Shown: positions 1 through 9,280, counted from the first letter of the stretch. The stretch: 21,152 nucleotides of DNA from OLB11 sp044234005 (GCA_044234005.1 JBIIJE010000037.1:1-21152), one strand, 5' to 3'. The notes: generated from the letters alone by a model not told the origin. Program-made: numbers and translations.

Positions 1-66
1 AATAATTCCAAAAGCAATGAGTACACCTGCTGCGGATACTTTATTGAGTTGTGTATGTGAGCTCAC
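1..66 (-). CDS. kup: Kup-type potassium uptake protein, N-terminal fragment (runs off the left edge)
   Basis: A reading frame opens at a GTG (64-66, minus strand) and runs out of the window after 22 codons: MSSHTQLNKVSAAGVLIAFG followed by II. Kup/KtrK potassium-proton symporters of Bacteroidota begin this way, with a short polar stretch, K/R-x-S/T-AAG-hydrophobic and GII, just before the family's GDIGTSPLY signature, which would lie outside the window. There is no in-frame ATG upstream. A TAnnTTTG promoter element sits about 20 bases before the GTG, which supports this start. The gene follows the DUF5686 gene on the same strand but appears to have its own promoter. The identification rests on a very short stretch. 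Confidence 0.55.
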   Translation of the reverse strand, partial: MSSHTQLNKVSAAGVLIAFGII

Positions 67-86
67 GAATTTAAAATTTGAAGTGG

Positions 87-94
87 CAAATATA
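87..94 (-). promoter_or_regulatory. Bacteroidota -7 promoter element for the kup fragment
   Basis: The minus strand reads TATATTTG, an exact match to the Bacteroidota TAnnTTTG element. It implies transcription starting near 82, giving a leader of roughly 16 bases before the GTG at 66. I do not see a matching -33 TTTG at the usual distance, so this is one half of a promoter only. Confidence 0.4.
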
Positions 95-128
95 ATTGAA
101 TTCAGTTCGCTTATATAAAATACTTCTG

Positions 129-2765
129 CTAGAATGAAAATTTAAAACTTCCGAATACTCCAAATCGACGAGCTTTTATGTCAGCTTCCGTACCGCGAGG
201 CATAACGCGCCAAACACAATCGACTCGCAAGAACTTAAAGATGTTCTCGGCACCTGTACCCACTTCAATGTAAGGACTTTTCGTAAGGGTTTGAAAGATG
301 AAGTCTTTATTTAAATTCAATTGTTGATTCGCTTGAGTCAATGATCCGTAGACGCCTTTCGCATTCCAGAAAGTTCTGATTTTCATCTTTTCTATATAAG
401 GAATATATTTAAAAAATAAACTTCCTAAGTTATGTTCCATAATAAGTCCTGCGTAGGTATCACTTATATACTCAAACCGATTCATCATGTTGAAGGCCCT
501 GGGAGCATAATAATAGAATTCATTACCTGGGTGTATTTCTAGTAAGTTATAAGGTACAGTTCCAATAATTTTTCCAGCAAAAACATTATAATATAATGAG
601 CCGTAACGTTTCAGCATTTGATTATCAGCCACAGTAAATCGAACTTTCGTATATTGATATTGACCATCTAACAAGCCATTAAACCCTTGTCCAATATACA
701 TTTTGAGTAAAGGAAATTTTGTACCCAAACTTGTTCGGTAGTAATTACCTTCAAGCCATTGCTCCCGGTATGCAAATCGTAATTCTAAGCCGATTTCATT
801 GGTGATGGTGCGAACTTGACCTACACCATCTTTATTAAAAATACCATTCGATGGTAAAGGCTCATAAGGTGTGAAGGTGCGACGATCGAAGGATAATAGG
901 TGAGAAAACCCATTGTGATAACTATTGTAAAACTCGAAGCGTTGTTTGTCCACAAATGCAAGTTTCCAAGGAACTCCCTTTTTACGTCCAATTGAGCTAA
1001 AAATATTGTCTAAAGAGCCTGCTTCATCATATTGGCTCATACTATTGTCAATGTCGTGCTGAATTTCGGCAAACAAATACATACGTGGTTTACGTTTTAA
1101 AATCCACAAGGCTTTTGCGTCATATTTCCATCTTTGGTCGCGCACACCATAAGCCACATAACCACTTAAATAAATATTTTTAAATAATTTAGGAGTGGTT
1201 CCGAGGCTGAAACGCCACCTTGTACCCTCTACTGGATTTCGGCTGTACAAGTTGTAAAAAGAGCCAAGCTCGAGTGGGCCAATTTCTTTAATTCCTGTAC
1301 CTAAAAAGTAAAAGAGGTTGTAATATTTTTTATAAATTGGTAAGCTTTGAATCGTATCTATCATTTGATAAATCGCTTTCTCATTTTTAGATAATGAATC
1401 ATGCCGAACTTGATTCCAATAAACTTCATTACGACGAGAAGCATTTTCATTCACGATTAGTTCAGATTTGTTTCTTTTATCATTCAGAACTGAATCAACT
1501 ATTGGATGATTAACTAAAATATCTTTGTAAGTAGTAGTTTTTCGTCCGACAAAACCTGCGACTTTACCGCCTTGTGGTGGTAAAAAATCAACGTAAAACT
1601 TATCTTTTGTGAGAAACCAAAGCGTGTCTTCAAAATTAGAAAACTCTTGCATCAAGGTTACTTTACTCACCCAATTTATGCCTTGCTCGCCTGTCAATAT
1701 CATATTCACCTTCTGCACCGCATAATCTGTGTCATGAATCCAAAAATCGCCATTAAATGTATGTTCACCATTTCTTTTTGGAGAAAAAGCTACCTGAAAA
1801 CAAAGTTTATTATTGATTATTTGTGTGTCGGTTAACTCATATTTATAAAAATTAGGTGCGTCATTCGCAATAGGGCTTACGAAGGAAATATTAAATATTG
1901 GGATTACATTATCATACACATTTATGTTCTGATACATACCCCCTAGCATTTTTGAAACGCTTTCATTTTTATATCCCGAAATACGCGTTCCTTTAATAAA
2001 CTCTTTCATCTTCTTGGGTTTCTTCTGAAAGTAGAAATCTGAAATAGTTTCAGTGAGAAAAAGTGGTAAGAATGGCTTGTCTTCTGAGGTGGAATCGATA
2101 TAGTTTTCTATAAAATCAAACTTTTTTAGGAGTAATGAACTCTTGAACATTTTCTTAGGGATTTTACTTATATCAAGCTCGAGTTTATTGTAAATTTCAC
2201 ACTTATAATTATTGGCTTTGTTATAATCATTACTTGCCTTTACCTTAATTACCTTTTTAATAAAGGTTAAGGCTGGATTTCTATCATATTTAAATACAAC
2301 TGTTTTTACTTCTATTGAAGAACGCTCTAATTCAATATTAAATGATTGCTTAGCTTGGCTTTTATCAAGCAAGATAAATTTCTTGGCATAGCCTAAAATA
2401 CTTATAGCCAGTGTATCACTAGGCAATTCTTGTAAATTGAAACTAAATTTTCCAAGTAAATCTGTTCTTATTCCAGTACCTGTATTCTTAAAAAAGACAG
2501 TTGCAAATGATAAAGGTTCAGATGTTGTAAAATCTTTCACCACACCTTCAATAGTATATGAAACTATAACCTTTGTATTTACATTTTTAATTTTTGCAGA
2601 ATCATTTATTCGAATGAGAGTATCTTGATTGATGACTGCGATTGAATCGCTTTGCACACTAATACTGTCTTGAACTTGAGCTTTTACTGAAAAGCTAAAG
2701 CAACACAAAAAAATTATGAGTATTTGAAAAGCGATTAAATGTGTCGTTAATAAAAATTGCTTCAA
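129..2765 (-). CDS. DUF5686 outer-membrane protein with carboxypeptidase-regulatory-like domain
   Basis: This is an 878-residue secreted protein of unknown function, probably in the outer membrane. Residues 1-30 form a signal peptide (hydrophobic core ending FSVKAQ). Residues about 68-150 form a CarboxypepD_reg-like beta-sandwich: EGVVKD, then SEPLSFATVFFKNTGTG, a DLLGKFSF turn and ISILGY, the pattern also found at the N-terminus of TonB-dependent receptors. The rest matches the Bacteroidota DUF5686 family, which is rich in aromatic residues and alternating strands and ends in phenylalanine (FGSFKFSF), as outer-membrane barrels do. The ATG is preceded by only 17 bases after the upstream gene's stop, so the two are probably co-transcribed. 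No enzymatic motif is visible. The family assignment is fairly sure; the function is unknown. Confidence 0.85.
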   Translation of the reverse strand: MKQFLLTTHLIAFQILIIFLCCFSFSVKAQVQDSISVQSDSIAVINQDTLIRINDSAKIKNVNTKVIVSYTIEGVVKDFTTSEPLSFATVFFKNTGTGIRTDLLGKFSFNLQELPSDTLAISILGYAKKFILLDKSQAKQSFNIELERSSIEVKTVVFKYDRNPALTFIKKVIKVKASNDYNKANNYKCEIYNKLELDISKIPKKMFKSSLLLKKFDFIENYIDSTSEDKPFLPLFLTETISDFYFQKKPKKMKEFIKGTRISGYKNESVSKMLGGMYQNINVYDNVIPIFNISFVSPIANDAPNFYKYELTDTQIINNKLCFQVAFSPKRNGEHTFNGDFWIHDTDYAVQKVNMILTGEQGINWVSKVTLMQEFSNFEDTLWFLTKDKFYVDFLPPQGGKVAGFVGRKTTTYKDILVNHPIVDSVLNDKRNKSELIVNENASRRNEVYWNQVRHDSLSKNEKAIYQMIDTIQSLPIYKKYYNLFYFLGTGIKEIGPLELGSFYNLYSRNPVEGTRWRFSLGTTPKLFKNIYLSGYVAYGVRDQRWKYDAKALWILKRKPRMYLFAEIQHDIDNSMSQYDEAGSLDNIFSSIGRKKGVPWKLAFVDKQRFEFYNSYHNGFSHLLSFDRRTFTPYEPLPSNGIFNKDGVGQVRTITNEIGLELRFAYREQWLEGNYYRTSLGTKFPLLKMYIGQGFNGLLDGQYQYTKVRFTVADNQMLKRYGSLYYNVFAGKIIGTVPYNLLEIHPGNEFYYYAPRAFNMMNRFEYISDTYAGLIMEHNLGSLFFKYIPYIEKMKIRTFWNAKGVYGSLTQANQQLNLNKDFIFQTLTKSPYIEVGTGAENIFKFLRVDCVWRVMPRGTEADIKARRFGVFGSFKFSF

Positions 2766-2782
2766 GATAGATAGTTATGTAA

Positions 2783-5700
2783 TTAAAAGTCCGTGGCTAA
2801 CGAAATATGCATCATAGGTTTACGCACGCCTTCGATATTCCAAGCAAAATCGGCACGCATAAAATAACCCAATATGCGAGAGCGCAAGCCTAGTCCATAA
2901 CCCATGCCAAAATCGTATTGTGAATTTTCAATAAAAACAGTGACTGGGTTCATGGTAATTACATTTGGATTAGAAATATTCTTTTCGTTAGGCAAAATAC
3001 CCCGCCATGCACTTCCTAAATCAGCAAATGCAACCAATTGCAAGTTTCTGATGAAACCTGATTTAACTTGACGTTTAAAAAATGTATTCATCACAGGTAG
3101 TCTTATTTCTTGATTCATCACCATAAAGCTATTCCCATTTCGAAATCCTTGTCTGTACCCACGCATGTTAGTGGCTAATGAAACAAATGCATAATTCTGG
3201 GTTAAATCAATAGACGTATTCTGATCTTGCTCTGGATTTACATCATTATCTACCCCACCTAATAAGTACAAAATTTTGGCATTACCACCACTGTGTGATC
3301 CTGCTAAACGTGAAGCAAGTATTAAATTTTTGTACAAAGTGGTATAGGTTCGCCCATCATAACCAAAATTGTAAAATCCTTTTGTTTGATCATTAAACTT
3401 ATACTGATACTCTCCAAATAATTTAAATCGTGTGCCTTTCCAAATATTTAAGATGGGTGAAATAGAATTATCATACACAAACTCATATCGATTTACAACC
3501 CAATATTGTCTATCATCCGGAATACCCGCGCTGTATTGATCAGTAGACTTTACGCGAACTCTGTCAACACGTAATCCAAGTTGTGCACGAAAACTGTGCA
3601 GCATATCAATAGGATAAGTTGCCTCACCTTGTAAATAATCAAGTGCTACTTTACCATATACAGGGAAAGGGGAAAAAAATGGAGGTGCCGCATCTCGTTG
3701 ATCATATTGATTATTTCTCACAGAACGGAAATATAGTAAACCCCAATCTATTCGACGGCGATAATTACTAAGTTGCACGAAATAATCAAGCGTATTAAAG
3801 CTAGTGCCTAGGCGAATACCTCCACTTAATCGATAATCTTCCATTACATCAGTTAAATTAGTAGTTACGAAACCACTTATCGGTGGGTTTTGGAATTGAC
3901 CTCCATTGTAATCAAATGCTTGATACCTGGTAAATAATAAGGTATTGTCTAAACTTGTTTGTAAAAAATCTGGATAAAAAGTCGGTTTATAGGTTTTGGG
4001 TTTTTGCAACACTTTCTCACTGGCAAATAATTGATAACGAGATTTTTTTTGTGCTTTTTGCATAAACAAATCTTCTAGCAATTCTGATTTTGAAGTATCA
4101 TTATCAAAAGGTGTTACATATTTTGGGAGCTGTTCCACTGCAATCTGATTTATATCAGATGAACTAAATATTGTATTCAAAAGTGAATCTTGAAACAACT
4201 TATCGTACTTCTTTAGCGTATCGAAAGGCGTACTATATACTGAAAAAGTATTCTTTGTTTTTGCGACTTCTATCACATATTGTGCGTTCTGAACATATTG
4301 TTGTTGTATGACGGTAAAAGGCGCTGGTTGAAAACTTCGAATTGAAAATGTATCCCCTAATTGACCTCGCTTTTCTATTCTAACAATTTTACGTGTTAAT
4401 ATCCCATTTTCATTCATGAGGTACGAATATTCTTCATTCCCCCATTGAATAGGAAATTGAATAGCTTCCTTTGTTTCACTTAATTGTATTAAGTTAGTAC
4501 CTTTTGATGGATCATATAAATACAAATTAAATTGAGGATTAAAAGCATCACTTTTGCTATTTTCGCCGATATAAGGATTGTCACGGTTTGATAAAAACAA
4601 GATTCCGGAAGCATTTTCATTTTGAAGATATACTGGATTTTTATCATCGAATAAATCGTTGGTGATATTTTCGAGCTTGCTTTTTCTAATCGTAAGTTTA
4701 TACAAATCGCTTTGTCCCTTGCGAACTGCTGTTACACAAAGTGTATTATCGTCGGGCATATAACTCATACCCGTAATTCTATCCATTTTCCGTGGTGATA
4801 TTAGTCGGTTCTCCATACGATTATGATCTCCTGAAAAAACACGTAAGTTTAATCTATTGTTGCGTTGATATAAAACAGCGAATCGATTTCCTGACGGACT
4901 CCAACTCATGATAGGATAGTTAGGATCTGACAAATCTTGCAGCGCTCGTTTACCTCCTGAGAGCATATCAACCGTTTTCCCAGTTCTCAAATCAGTCATC
5001 TTCACTTTGAACTGTCCGTCCATTTTTTCTACAAATGCTATATCGCGACCGTTGGGTGAAACCAAAAATTGCGAATAAGTCGCATGGGGTTTGGTTTTTA
5101 TTTTTGTTATCAACTTCCGTCCCGCCAAACTATCCTGTCCAAATGATGGTTTAGTCGGAAGAGGCAAATAATATTGTTGCCATTTTTTAAAGAAATCTTT
5201 TTCATCCATTTTACTCACTACTTCAATGGCATGATATACATTCATGCGATATCTTGTGAGATACAATAAATTGGAAACATAGTTTTCGCCATATTGACTA
5301 GCTAAAAAATGCCAGAATGAATGTCCATATAATCGAGCCTGAGTATTTGCAAGGCTCGAGAATTGTCGTTTCGCCTGTGTGTCAATTTGGGATGCGACCT
5401 CGCTTGACATTTCCGGTGTCCAATCTTCTGTGATATAATTTACATAACCTTCGGTGTACCAAGATGGCAAATTCATTTTAATAGAGTTTTTTAGCGCGTC
5501 TTTGAAACTCTCGCCAAACAACATATTTTCTTTTATGACAGTTGCAATACCCCTTCTAATTTGTTTACGTAAATGCGCATGATCACCGTTGAAGTAAATT
5601 GGAATGTTTTCACCAATCAAGTCCACTTTTCCACCATTTGCTAAATTAGTTTCATCAGTTTTACGACCAATATTGGATTGTCTAAAATCCGTAAAAGAAT

Positions 5701-5995
5701 TGTAAACAACTAAATTTATTTTTTTTTCCATTCTTCCACCCATTAGGTAAACAATGTTGGATAGTTCTTGTTCGGCCACACTCAAAGCATATAATGCATT
5801 GGCTTTACCATCTTTATAAAAGAATGTTCGAAAATGTATGCTATCGTAATAGCTCCACTCGAAAATGCGATATTGAACTCGATTTTGCCCGAACTTTTCC
5901 CATGAAGCCTGCGCTGATGCATTTTGATTGCATCCAATTAATATAAAACTTACTAGCGCAATATGGATCAGTATGTTATCTTTCTTTCTATTCAT
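2783..5995 (-). CDS. Secreted TolB-like beta-propeller protein with C-terminal outer-membrane barrel
   Basis: 1070 residues, exported. The N-terminus has a signal sequence; LIGC at 19-22 could be a lipobox, or cleavage may follow ASAQA near residue 30, and I cannot decide between them. Residues about 40-280 resemble the peptidase-MA/gluzincin-like domain: LPSWYTEGYVNY (176-187) is its second-helix glutamate region, but no HExxH is present, so it is probably not catalytic. Residues about 300-560 carry WD40/TolB-type propeller blades (LVSPNGRDIAFV, MSWSPSGNRFAVL, SYMPDDNTLCVT). From about 720 to the end it looks like a BamA-type surface-antigen barrel, with QEIRLPVMN, FADLGSAWRG, GMGYGLGLR and a terminal phenylalanine. 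It is first in a pair with the DUF5686 gene. A role in envelope biogenesis or surface protein handling is inference. Confidence 0.75.
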   Translation of the reverse strand: MNRKKDNILIHIALVSFILIGCNQNASAQASWEKFGQNRVQYRIFEWSYYDSIHFRTFFYKDGKANALYALSVAEQELSNIVYLMGGRMEKKINLVVYNSFTDFRQSNIGRKTDETNLANGGKVDLIGENIPIYFNGDHAHLRKQIRRGIATVIKENMLFGESFKDALKNSIKMNLPSWYTEGYVNYITEDWTPEMSSEVASQIDTQAKRQFSSLANTQARLYGHSFWHFLASQYGENYVSNLLYLTRYRMNVYHAIEVVSKMDEKDFFKKWQQYYLPLPTKPSFGQDSLAGRKLITKIKTKPHATYSQFLVSPNGRDIAFVEKMDGQFKVKMTDLRTGKTVDMLSGGKRALQDLSDPNYPIMSWSPSGNRFAVLYQRNNRLNLRVFSGDHNRMENRLISPRKMDRITGMSYMPDDNTLCVTAVRKGQSDLYKLTIRKSKLENITNDLFDDKNPVYLQNENASGILFLSNRDNPYIGENSKSDAFNPQFNLYLYDPSKGTNLIQLSETKEAIQFPIQWGNEEYSYLMNENGILTRKIVRIEKRGQLGDTFSIRSFQPAPFTVIQQQYVQNAQYVIEVAKTKNTFSVYSTPFDTLKKYDKLFQDSLLNTIFSSSDINQIAVEQLPKYVTPFDNDTSKSELLEDLFMQKAQKKSRYQLFASEKVLQKPKTYKPTFYPDFLQTSLDNTLLFTRYQAFDYNGGQFQNPPISGFVTTNLTDVMEDYRLSGGIRLGTSFNTLDYFVQLSNYRRRIDWGLLYFRSVRNNQYDQRDAAPPFFSPFPVYGKVALDYLQGEATYPIDMLHSFRAQLGLRVDRVRVKSTDQYSAGIPDDRQYWVVNRYEFVYDNSISPILNIWKGTRFKLFGEYQYKFNDQTKGFYNFGYDGRTYTTLYKNLILASRLAGSHSGGNAKILYLLGGVDNDVNPEQDQNTSIDLTQNYAFVSLATNMRGYRQGFRNGNSFMVMNQEIRLPVMNTFFKRQVKSGFIRNLQLVAFADLGSAWRGILPNEKNISNPNVITMNPVTVFIENSQYDFGMGYGLGLRSRILGYFMRADFAWNIEGVRKPMMHISLATDF

Positions 5996-6047
5996 TTTAT
6001 CATGGCTAAATTACGAAATATTGTATACAAATGTGGGATAGGATGTT

Positions 6048-6082
6048 TTTGAATAGATAAAGATTAATTTTCGATAGATTTG
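6048..6082 (+). promoter_or_regulatory. Promoter of the metallo-hydrolase gene
   Basis: TAGATTTG at 6075-6082 fits TAnnTTTG exactly, with TTTG at 6048-6051 as a possible -33 element. The 23-base spacer is at the long end of the usual range. The predicted transcript start near 6087 leaves fewer than about 10 bases before the GTG at 6096. Confidence 0.45.
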
Positions 6083-6095
6083 TGGCAAAAAAATA

Positions 6096-6743
6096 GTGCT
6101 ACAAGTCAAAAAGTTTACATTTAATCCATTTCAAGAAAATACATATATCTTGTTTAACGAATATAAACATGCAATTATTATTGATCCTGGTATGTATGAA
6201 ATTACGGAATTCGATTTCTTTTTCAAATATATCAGTGATGAAGGATTAACCCCTATATTACTGCTTAATACACATACTCATTTAGACCATATTTTTGGCA
6301 ATGCGGCTGTAATGATGAAGTATAAAATTAAATTAGGCTTTCATAAATTGGATAGACCCGTTTTCGATTCACAGGCTGAAACAGGTGAACGATATGGCCT
6401 GACTTTCGTAAAATCGCCTGAACCAAATATTATTTTAGAAGAAGGCGAAATGATAAATTTAGGTGAAGACTCTTTAAAAATATTATTTACGCCTGGGCAC
6501 TCACCAGGAAGTGTATGTTTTTACCACGAAAAGCAAGGTTTTATTATAAGTGGTGATGTGCTTTTCCAACAGAGCATAGGGCGCAGTGATTTACCCGGGG
6601 GTAATCATGAAATTTTGATGCAAAGTATTCATAAGCAATTAATGGTTTTGCCAAATGATGTGATTGTGCATAGCGGACATGGTCCAGATACAAGCATAGG
6701 TTTAGAAAGAATGAATAATCCATTTTTAATTTCGAGAAATTAG
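6096..6743 (+). CDS. Metallo-beta-lactamase-fold hydrolase (glyoxalase II-like)
   Basis: 215 residues, cytoplasmic, a compact zinc hydrolase of the MBL superfamily. The dinuclear metal site is complete: HTHLDH at 60-65, H135 in TPGHSPGS, D154 in ISGDVLF and H195 in HSGHGP. GRSDLPGG (162-169) is typical of the YcbL/glyoxalase II-like group that cleaves thioesters such as S-lactoylglutathione. The length matches that short group; full-length glyoxalase II is about 40 residues longer. The start is GTG at 6096, because FTFNPFQENTY is the family's usual N-terminus, no in-frame ATG lies upstream and an in-frame stop occurs at 6075. The gene stands alone on the plus strand, divergent from the envelope pair. 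The true substrate cannot be told from sequence. Confidence 0.88.
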   Translation: MLQVKKFTFNPFQENTYILFNEYKHAIIIDPGMYEITEFDFFFKYISDEGLTPILLLNTHTHLDHIFGNAAVMMKYKIKLGFHKLDRPVFDSQAETGERYGLTFVKSPEPNIILEEGEMINLGEDSLKILFTPGHSPGSVCFYHEKQGFIISGDVLFQQSIGRSDLPGGNHEILMQSIHKQLMVLPNDVIVHSGHGPDTSIGLERMNNPFLISRN

Positions 6744-7660
6744 CTTATCAGTGTTCATTCTAAAAGTTAATTACGAGTGCCAGTTATTTAAATTTATCAT
6801 ATTACGCTCAATATCAAAATAATCAAGTAAGAAAAAGAATTACCACGATTTTATTGTATCTCGATGCGTTTTTTCTGCTAACACATCGCAGGGCCAACAA
6901 GTTCTATAATAGGCAGCAATTATATTTGAGGGACAACGACTACTCAATTGCAAGTCAATATTGATTATAGTACTTTGCCAATTAGTGAAGATATATTTGT
7001 TATGAAACTGTTGATTGGTATTTAAACCGAGATTTTCAGCTGAAACGGAGTGAACTGCGATTAATCAAGGGTATGAACTCCAAAGCAAGCATTGGAAATA
7101 AATTAGAATCGGAACAGATACCTGAGGTATTAACCTTACGATAGATTCTCGATTTTACGTTGCGGTGTACTTTTAAGTATTCTGATTATAACGTTTGAAT
7201 GTAATACTCCTCCATTTAGAAAACAAAACCTGAGATTTGATGTAATTGTTATTGCAGATGAATGTAGGTACAGAGATGGCTTTGATTATCGTTATGATAA
7301 TTTAGAAGAAAGCAAAAATACATTATAGAGTGCGGTGGATGATAATGAAACGCAAAATGGCTAGTACACAGATTTAGTGGACTGTTGGTTGAGGACTGCC
7401 TCATAATTTATTCTATTCAAGAATTGCACGACAAATCGTATTAATAATCTAACTTTTTGCTTCGCATTTCCTTTCATTGAACTCGTAATGTTTTACCATC
7501 CTATCTTCTGGCATGCAATGCCTTCGAAACTTTGTTTTAATTACATTTAGACAAATTTTCATTATTTATGCTATGAACCAATTATTTAAAAAGTCATTTA
7601 TTTTATATGAAATAAAAAATAATTTTCAACTGGGTTCATTTAAAAATGCACAGGGTATTA
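6744..7660. other. 917-base gap without an intact gene; possible gene remnants
   Basis: No complete gene of normal size is visible. Several stop-bounded open stretches read like protein but lack plausible starts. On the minus strand, 6840-7064 is open for 74 codons (contains AAYYRTCWPCDVLAEKTH) and 7449-7562 is an ATG-initiated 37-residue frame (MKICLNVIKTKFRRH). On the plus strand, 6930-7025, 6989-7144 and 7134-7328 are open in succession in three different frames; the last contains LLSILIITFEC, which resembles a lipoprotein signal. Both strands being open over the same bases means neither reading is proven. I recognise no family. No insertion-sequence ends, tRNA or CRISPR are seen. Confidence 0.4.
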
Positions 7661-8512
7661 TTAATCTGCTGAGGATAAAAACCCCAACGTGATCGCTAGC
7701 AATTTTTTAGTATAATCGGATACCTTATTAGCCTCAAAAGGATGCGTCATACCAAATGTATGATTAGCCCCTTCTATAATTTCCAATGTCGATGATTTGC
7801 TGAAATGGTGCAATTTTATAGCACTTTCTTTAAGAACGGATTCATCGTTTGATCCATGCACGATTAAATAGGGTAAGGACATTTTTGGTAATACCTTAGC
7901 CACATCATACCGGTCTAGATTTTTTTCATAATCTTCGAGTATGGATAACGATAAGGGCATTCGTTGTTTGGTTCTGGCATTTAAAATATATTGCACACCA
8001 TCAGCGCGCCATTCCTTGATAAATTTAGCGGACCACATTCTAAAAAAGTTAGATGGCGATGCCCACGTAACTAATTTTTTAATTTGCGTGTTGGCATGCG
8101 CACAATATAAAAGTGCAGATACACCACCTTTGCTATGGCCAATGATGCTCAATTGATTGATATCTATTTTGCTAATTTCCATTTTTAGGATGGTTATAAT
8201 ATAATTTTCTGCAGCACCAATATCTTCCATTTCAAAGTTCAAGGTGTTGATTGAAAAACTTTCCAAATCAATAAAATTATTTTTATCCGATGTGCTTGTA
8301 CCATTGTGTGAGAAATTTAATTTGAATACGCCATAACCTTTATTGACAAATGCTTCGGATACGTAATTAAAACCACCCCAATCTTTAAATCCTTTAAATC
8401 CATGAGCAAAAATGATAACCGGAAGATTTTCGAAATCATCATCCCAAGTAAAGTCGAAGGTGCTTTCTTTATGGTTCGCACCTTTATAATGGCCTTCTAT
8501 TTTTTGCAACAT
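7661..8512 (-). CDS. Alpha/beta hydrolase (serine esterase-like)
   Basis: 283 residues, cytoplasmic, with the alpha/beta-hydrolase fold. The nucleophile elbow is GHSKGG with Ser127. The probable acid is Asp223 in HGSNDESV and the histidine is His251 in EGANHTFG. HGFKG at 37-41 supplies the oxyanion region. No signal peptide or cap domain is obvious. It resembles the dienelactone-hydrolase/BAAT-like peptidase group often annotated only as alpha/beta hydrolase. It starts with ATG at 8512, 54 bases after the stop of the TauE/SafE-like gene, so it could be the last gene of the cco operon or have its own promoter (TATATTTT just upstream is one base off the -7 consensus). Substrate unknown. Confidence 0.85.
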   Translation of the reverse strand: MLQKIEGHYKGANHKESTFDFTWDDDFENLPVIIFAHGFKGFKDWGGFNYVSEAFVNKGYGVFKLNFSHNGTSTSDKNNFIDLESFSINTLNFEMEDIGAAENYIITILKMEISKIDINQLSIIGHSKGGVSALLYCAHANTQIKKLVTWASPSNFFRMWSAKFIKEWRADGVQYILNARTKQRMPLSLSILEDYEKNLDRYDVAKVLPKMSLPYLIVHGSNDESVLKESAIKLHHFSKSSTLEIIEGANHTFGMTHPFEANKVSDYTKKLLAITLGFLSSAD

Positions 8513-8566
8513 AAGTTTAAAATATAAAGCAATTTACAAGTAAAAAAAAGTATATGAAGTATTTAG

Positions 8567-9277
8567 TTATGGTTCTGTTTGTCGGTGACAACAACTTATT
8601 TCTTGTTTCTCTACATTCAATTGCGGACTCACCATTGGAATTCCTAAATTCAAACCACGTAACAATAAAATGACACCCATTAAAACAGATAAATAAAATG
8701 CACTTTTAGAAAATTTTTTACGAATAGAAGGACTTATTTTTTGATGCAACAGAATAACCATACTAAGTGACGGAATGGTTGCCATACCAAATGCGATCAT
8801 AAACAAAACGGCATTACCAACTTTTCCGCTAACCATAGATGCAGCTAATGCGGTATATACCAAACCACATGGCAAAAAACCATTTAGAATACCATACATA
8901 AATAAGTATACGTTCTTTGGTAATTTTTGTGACGTATGTTGTAACAATTGAAAACCATTTTGCAAAAATGGGGCAAGATTTATTTTTGATTTTAATAGCG
9001 GAAAAAATGTAAGCAAGAGTAAGCATATGCCTGCAATGACAGATAGCATTTGCTGCCATTGAAAAAACGCAAAGCCTTTACCTATTATTCCAGCCACGAT
9101 TCCAAAAAAGGCATAGGTGAAAGTTTTTCCAACATGATAAAAAAGAGATGAAATAAAGGCTTGCAGTGGACTATTTCTGTTTACCGGTAATTGCATAATT
9201 AAAGGGCCGCACATTCCTAGACAATGAACACTTCCTAAAATTCCTAAGGTAAAAGCTGAAAAAATGAGTAACCACAT
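8567..9277 (-). CDS. TauE/SafE-like (UreH-domain) membrane protein of the cbb3 operon
   Basis: 236 residues with about six transmembrane helices. It belongs to the DsbD/TauE-SafE-like family often labelled 'sulfite exporter' but regularly found beside cbb3 oxidase genes. Two conserved cysteine-containing motifs mark it: HCLGMCGP at 18-25, at the end of the first helix, and NGFLPCGLVY at 132-141. This is the arrangement of DsbD-type proteins that pass electrons or handle copper across the membrane. The C-terminal tail has a second cluster, CCH at 229-231. It begins 3 bases after the ccoH stop and is surely in the operon. A role in copper supply or thiol reduction for oxidase assembly is inferred from context; sulfite export is unlikely here. 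Confidence 0.82.
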   Translation of the reverse strand: MWLLIFSAFTLGILGSVHCLGMCGPLIMQLPVNRNSPLQAFISSLFYHVGKTFTYAFFGIVAGIIGKGFAFFQWQQMLSVIAGICLLLLTFFPLLKSKINLAPFLQNGFQLLQHTSQKLPKNVYLFMYGILNGFLPCGLVYTALAASMVSGKVGNAVLFMIAFGMATIPSLSMVILLHQKISPSIRKKFSKSAFYLSVLMGVILLLRGLNLGIPMVSPQLNVEKQEISCCHRQTEP

Positions 9278-9280
9278 ATC

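Noticed and set aside
1647..1835. Plus-strand open frame of 62 codons
   Set aside because: It lies wholly inside the DUF5686 gene on the other strand and has no family features; antisense shadow. The same holds for 2437-2628, 7941-8156, 8829-9059, 10162-10386, 11191-11391, 12707-12937, 15594-15779 and 18637-18861.
2783..5995. Active metallopeptidase
   Set aside because: No HExxH in the peptidase-like N-terminal domain; only the later WYTEG part is kept.
7573..7639. ATGAACC ... GGTTCAT as inverted ends of a small mobile element
   Set aside because: Only seven or so bases match and no target duplication or internal gene accompanies them.
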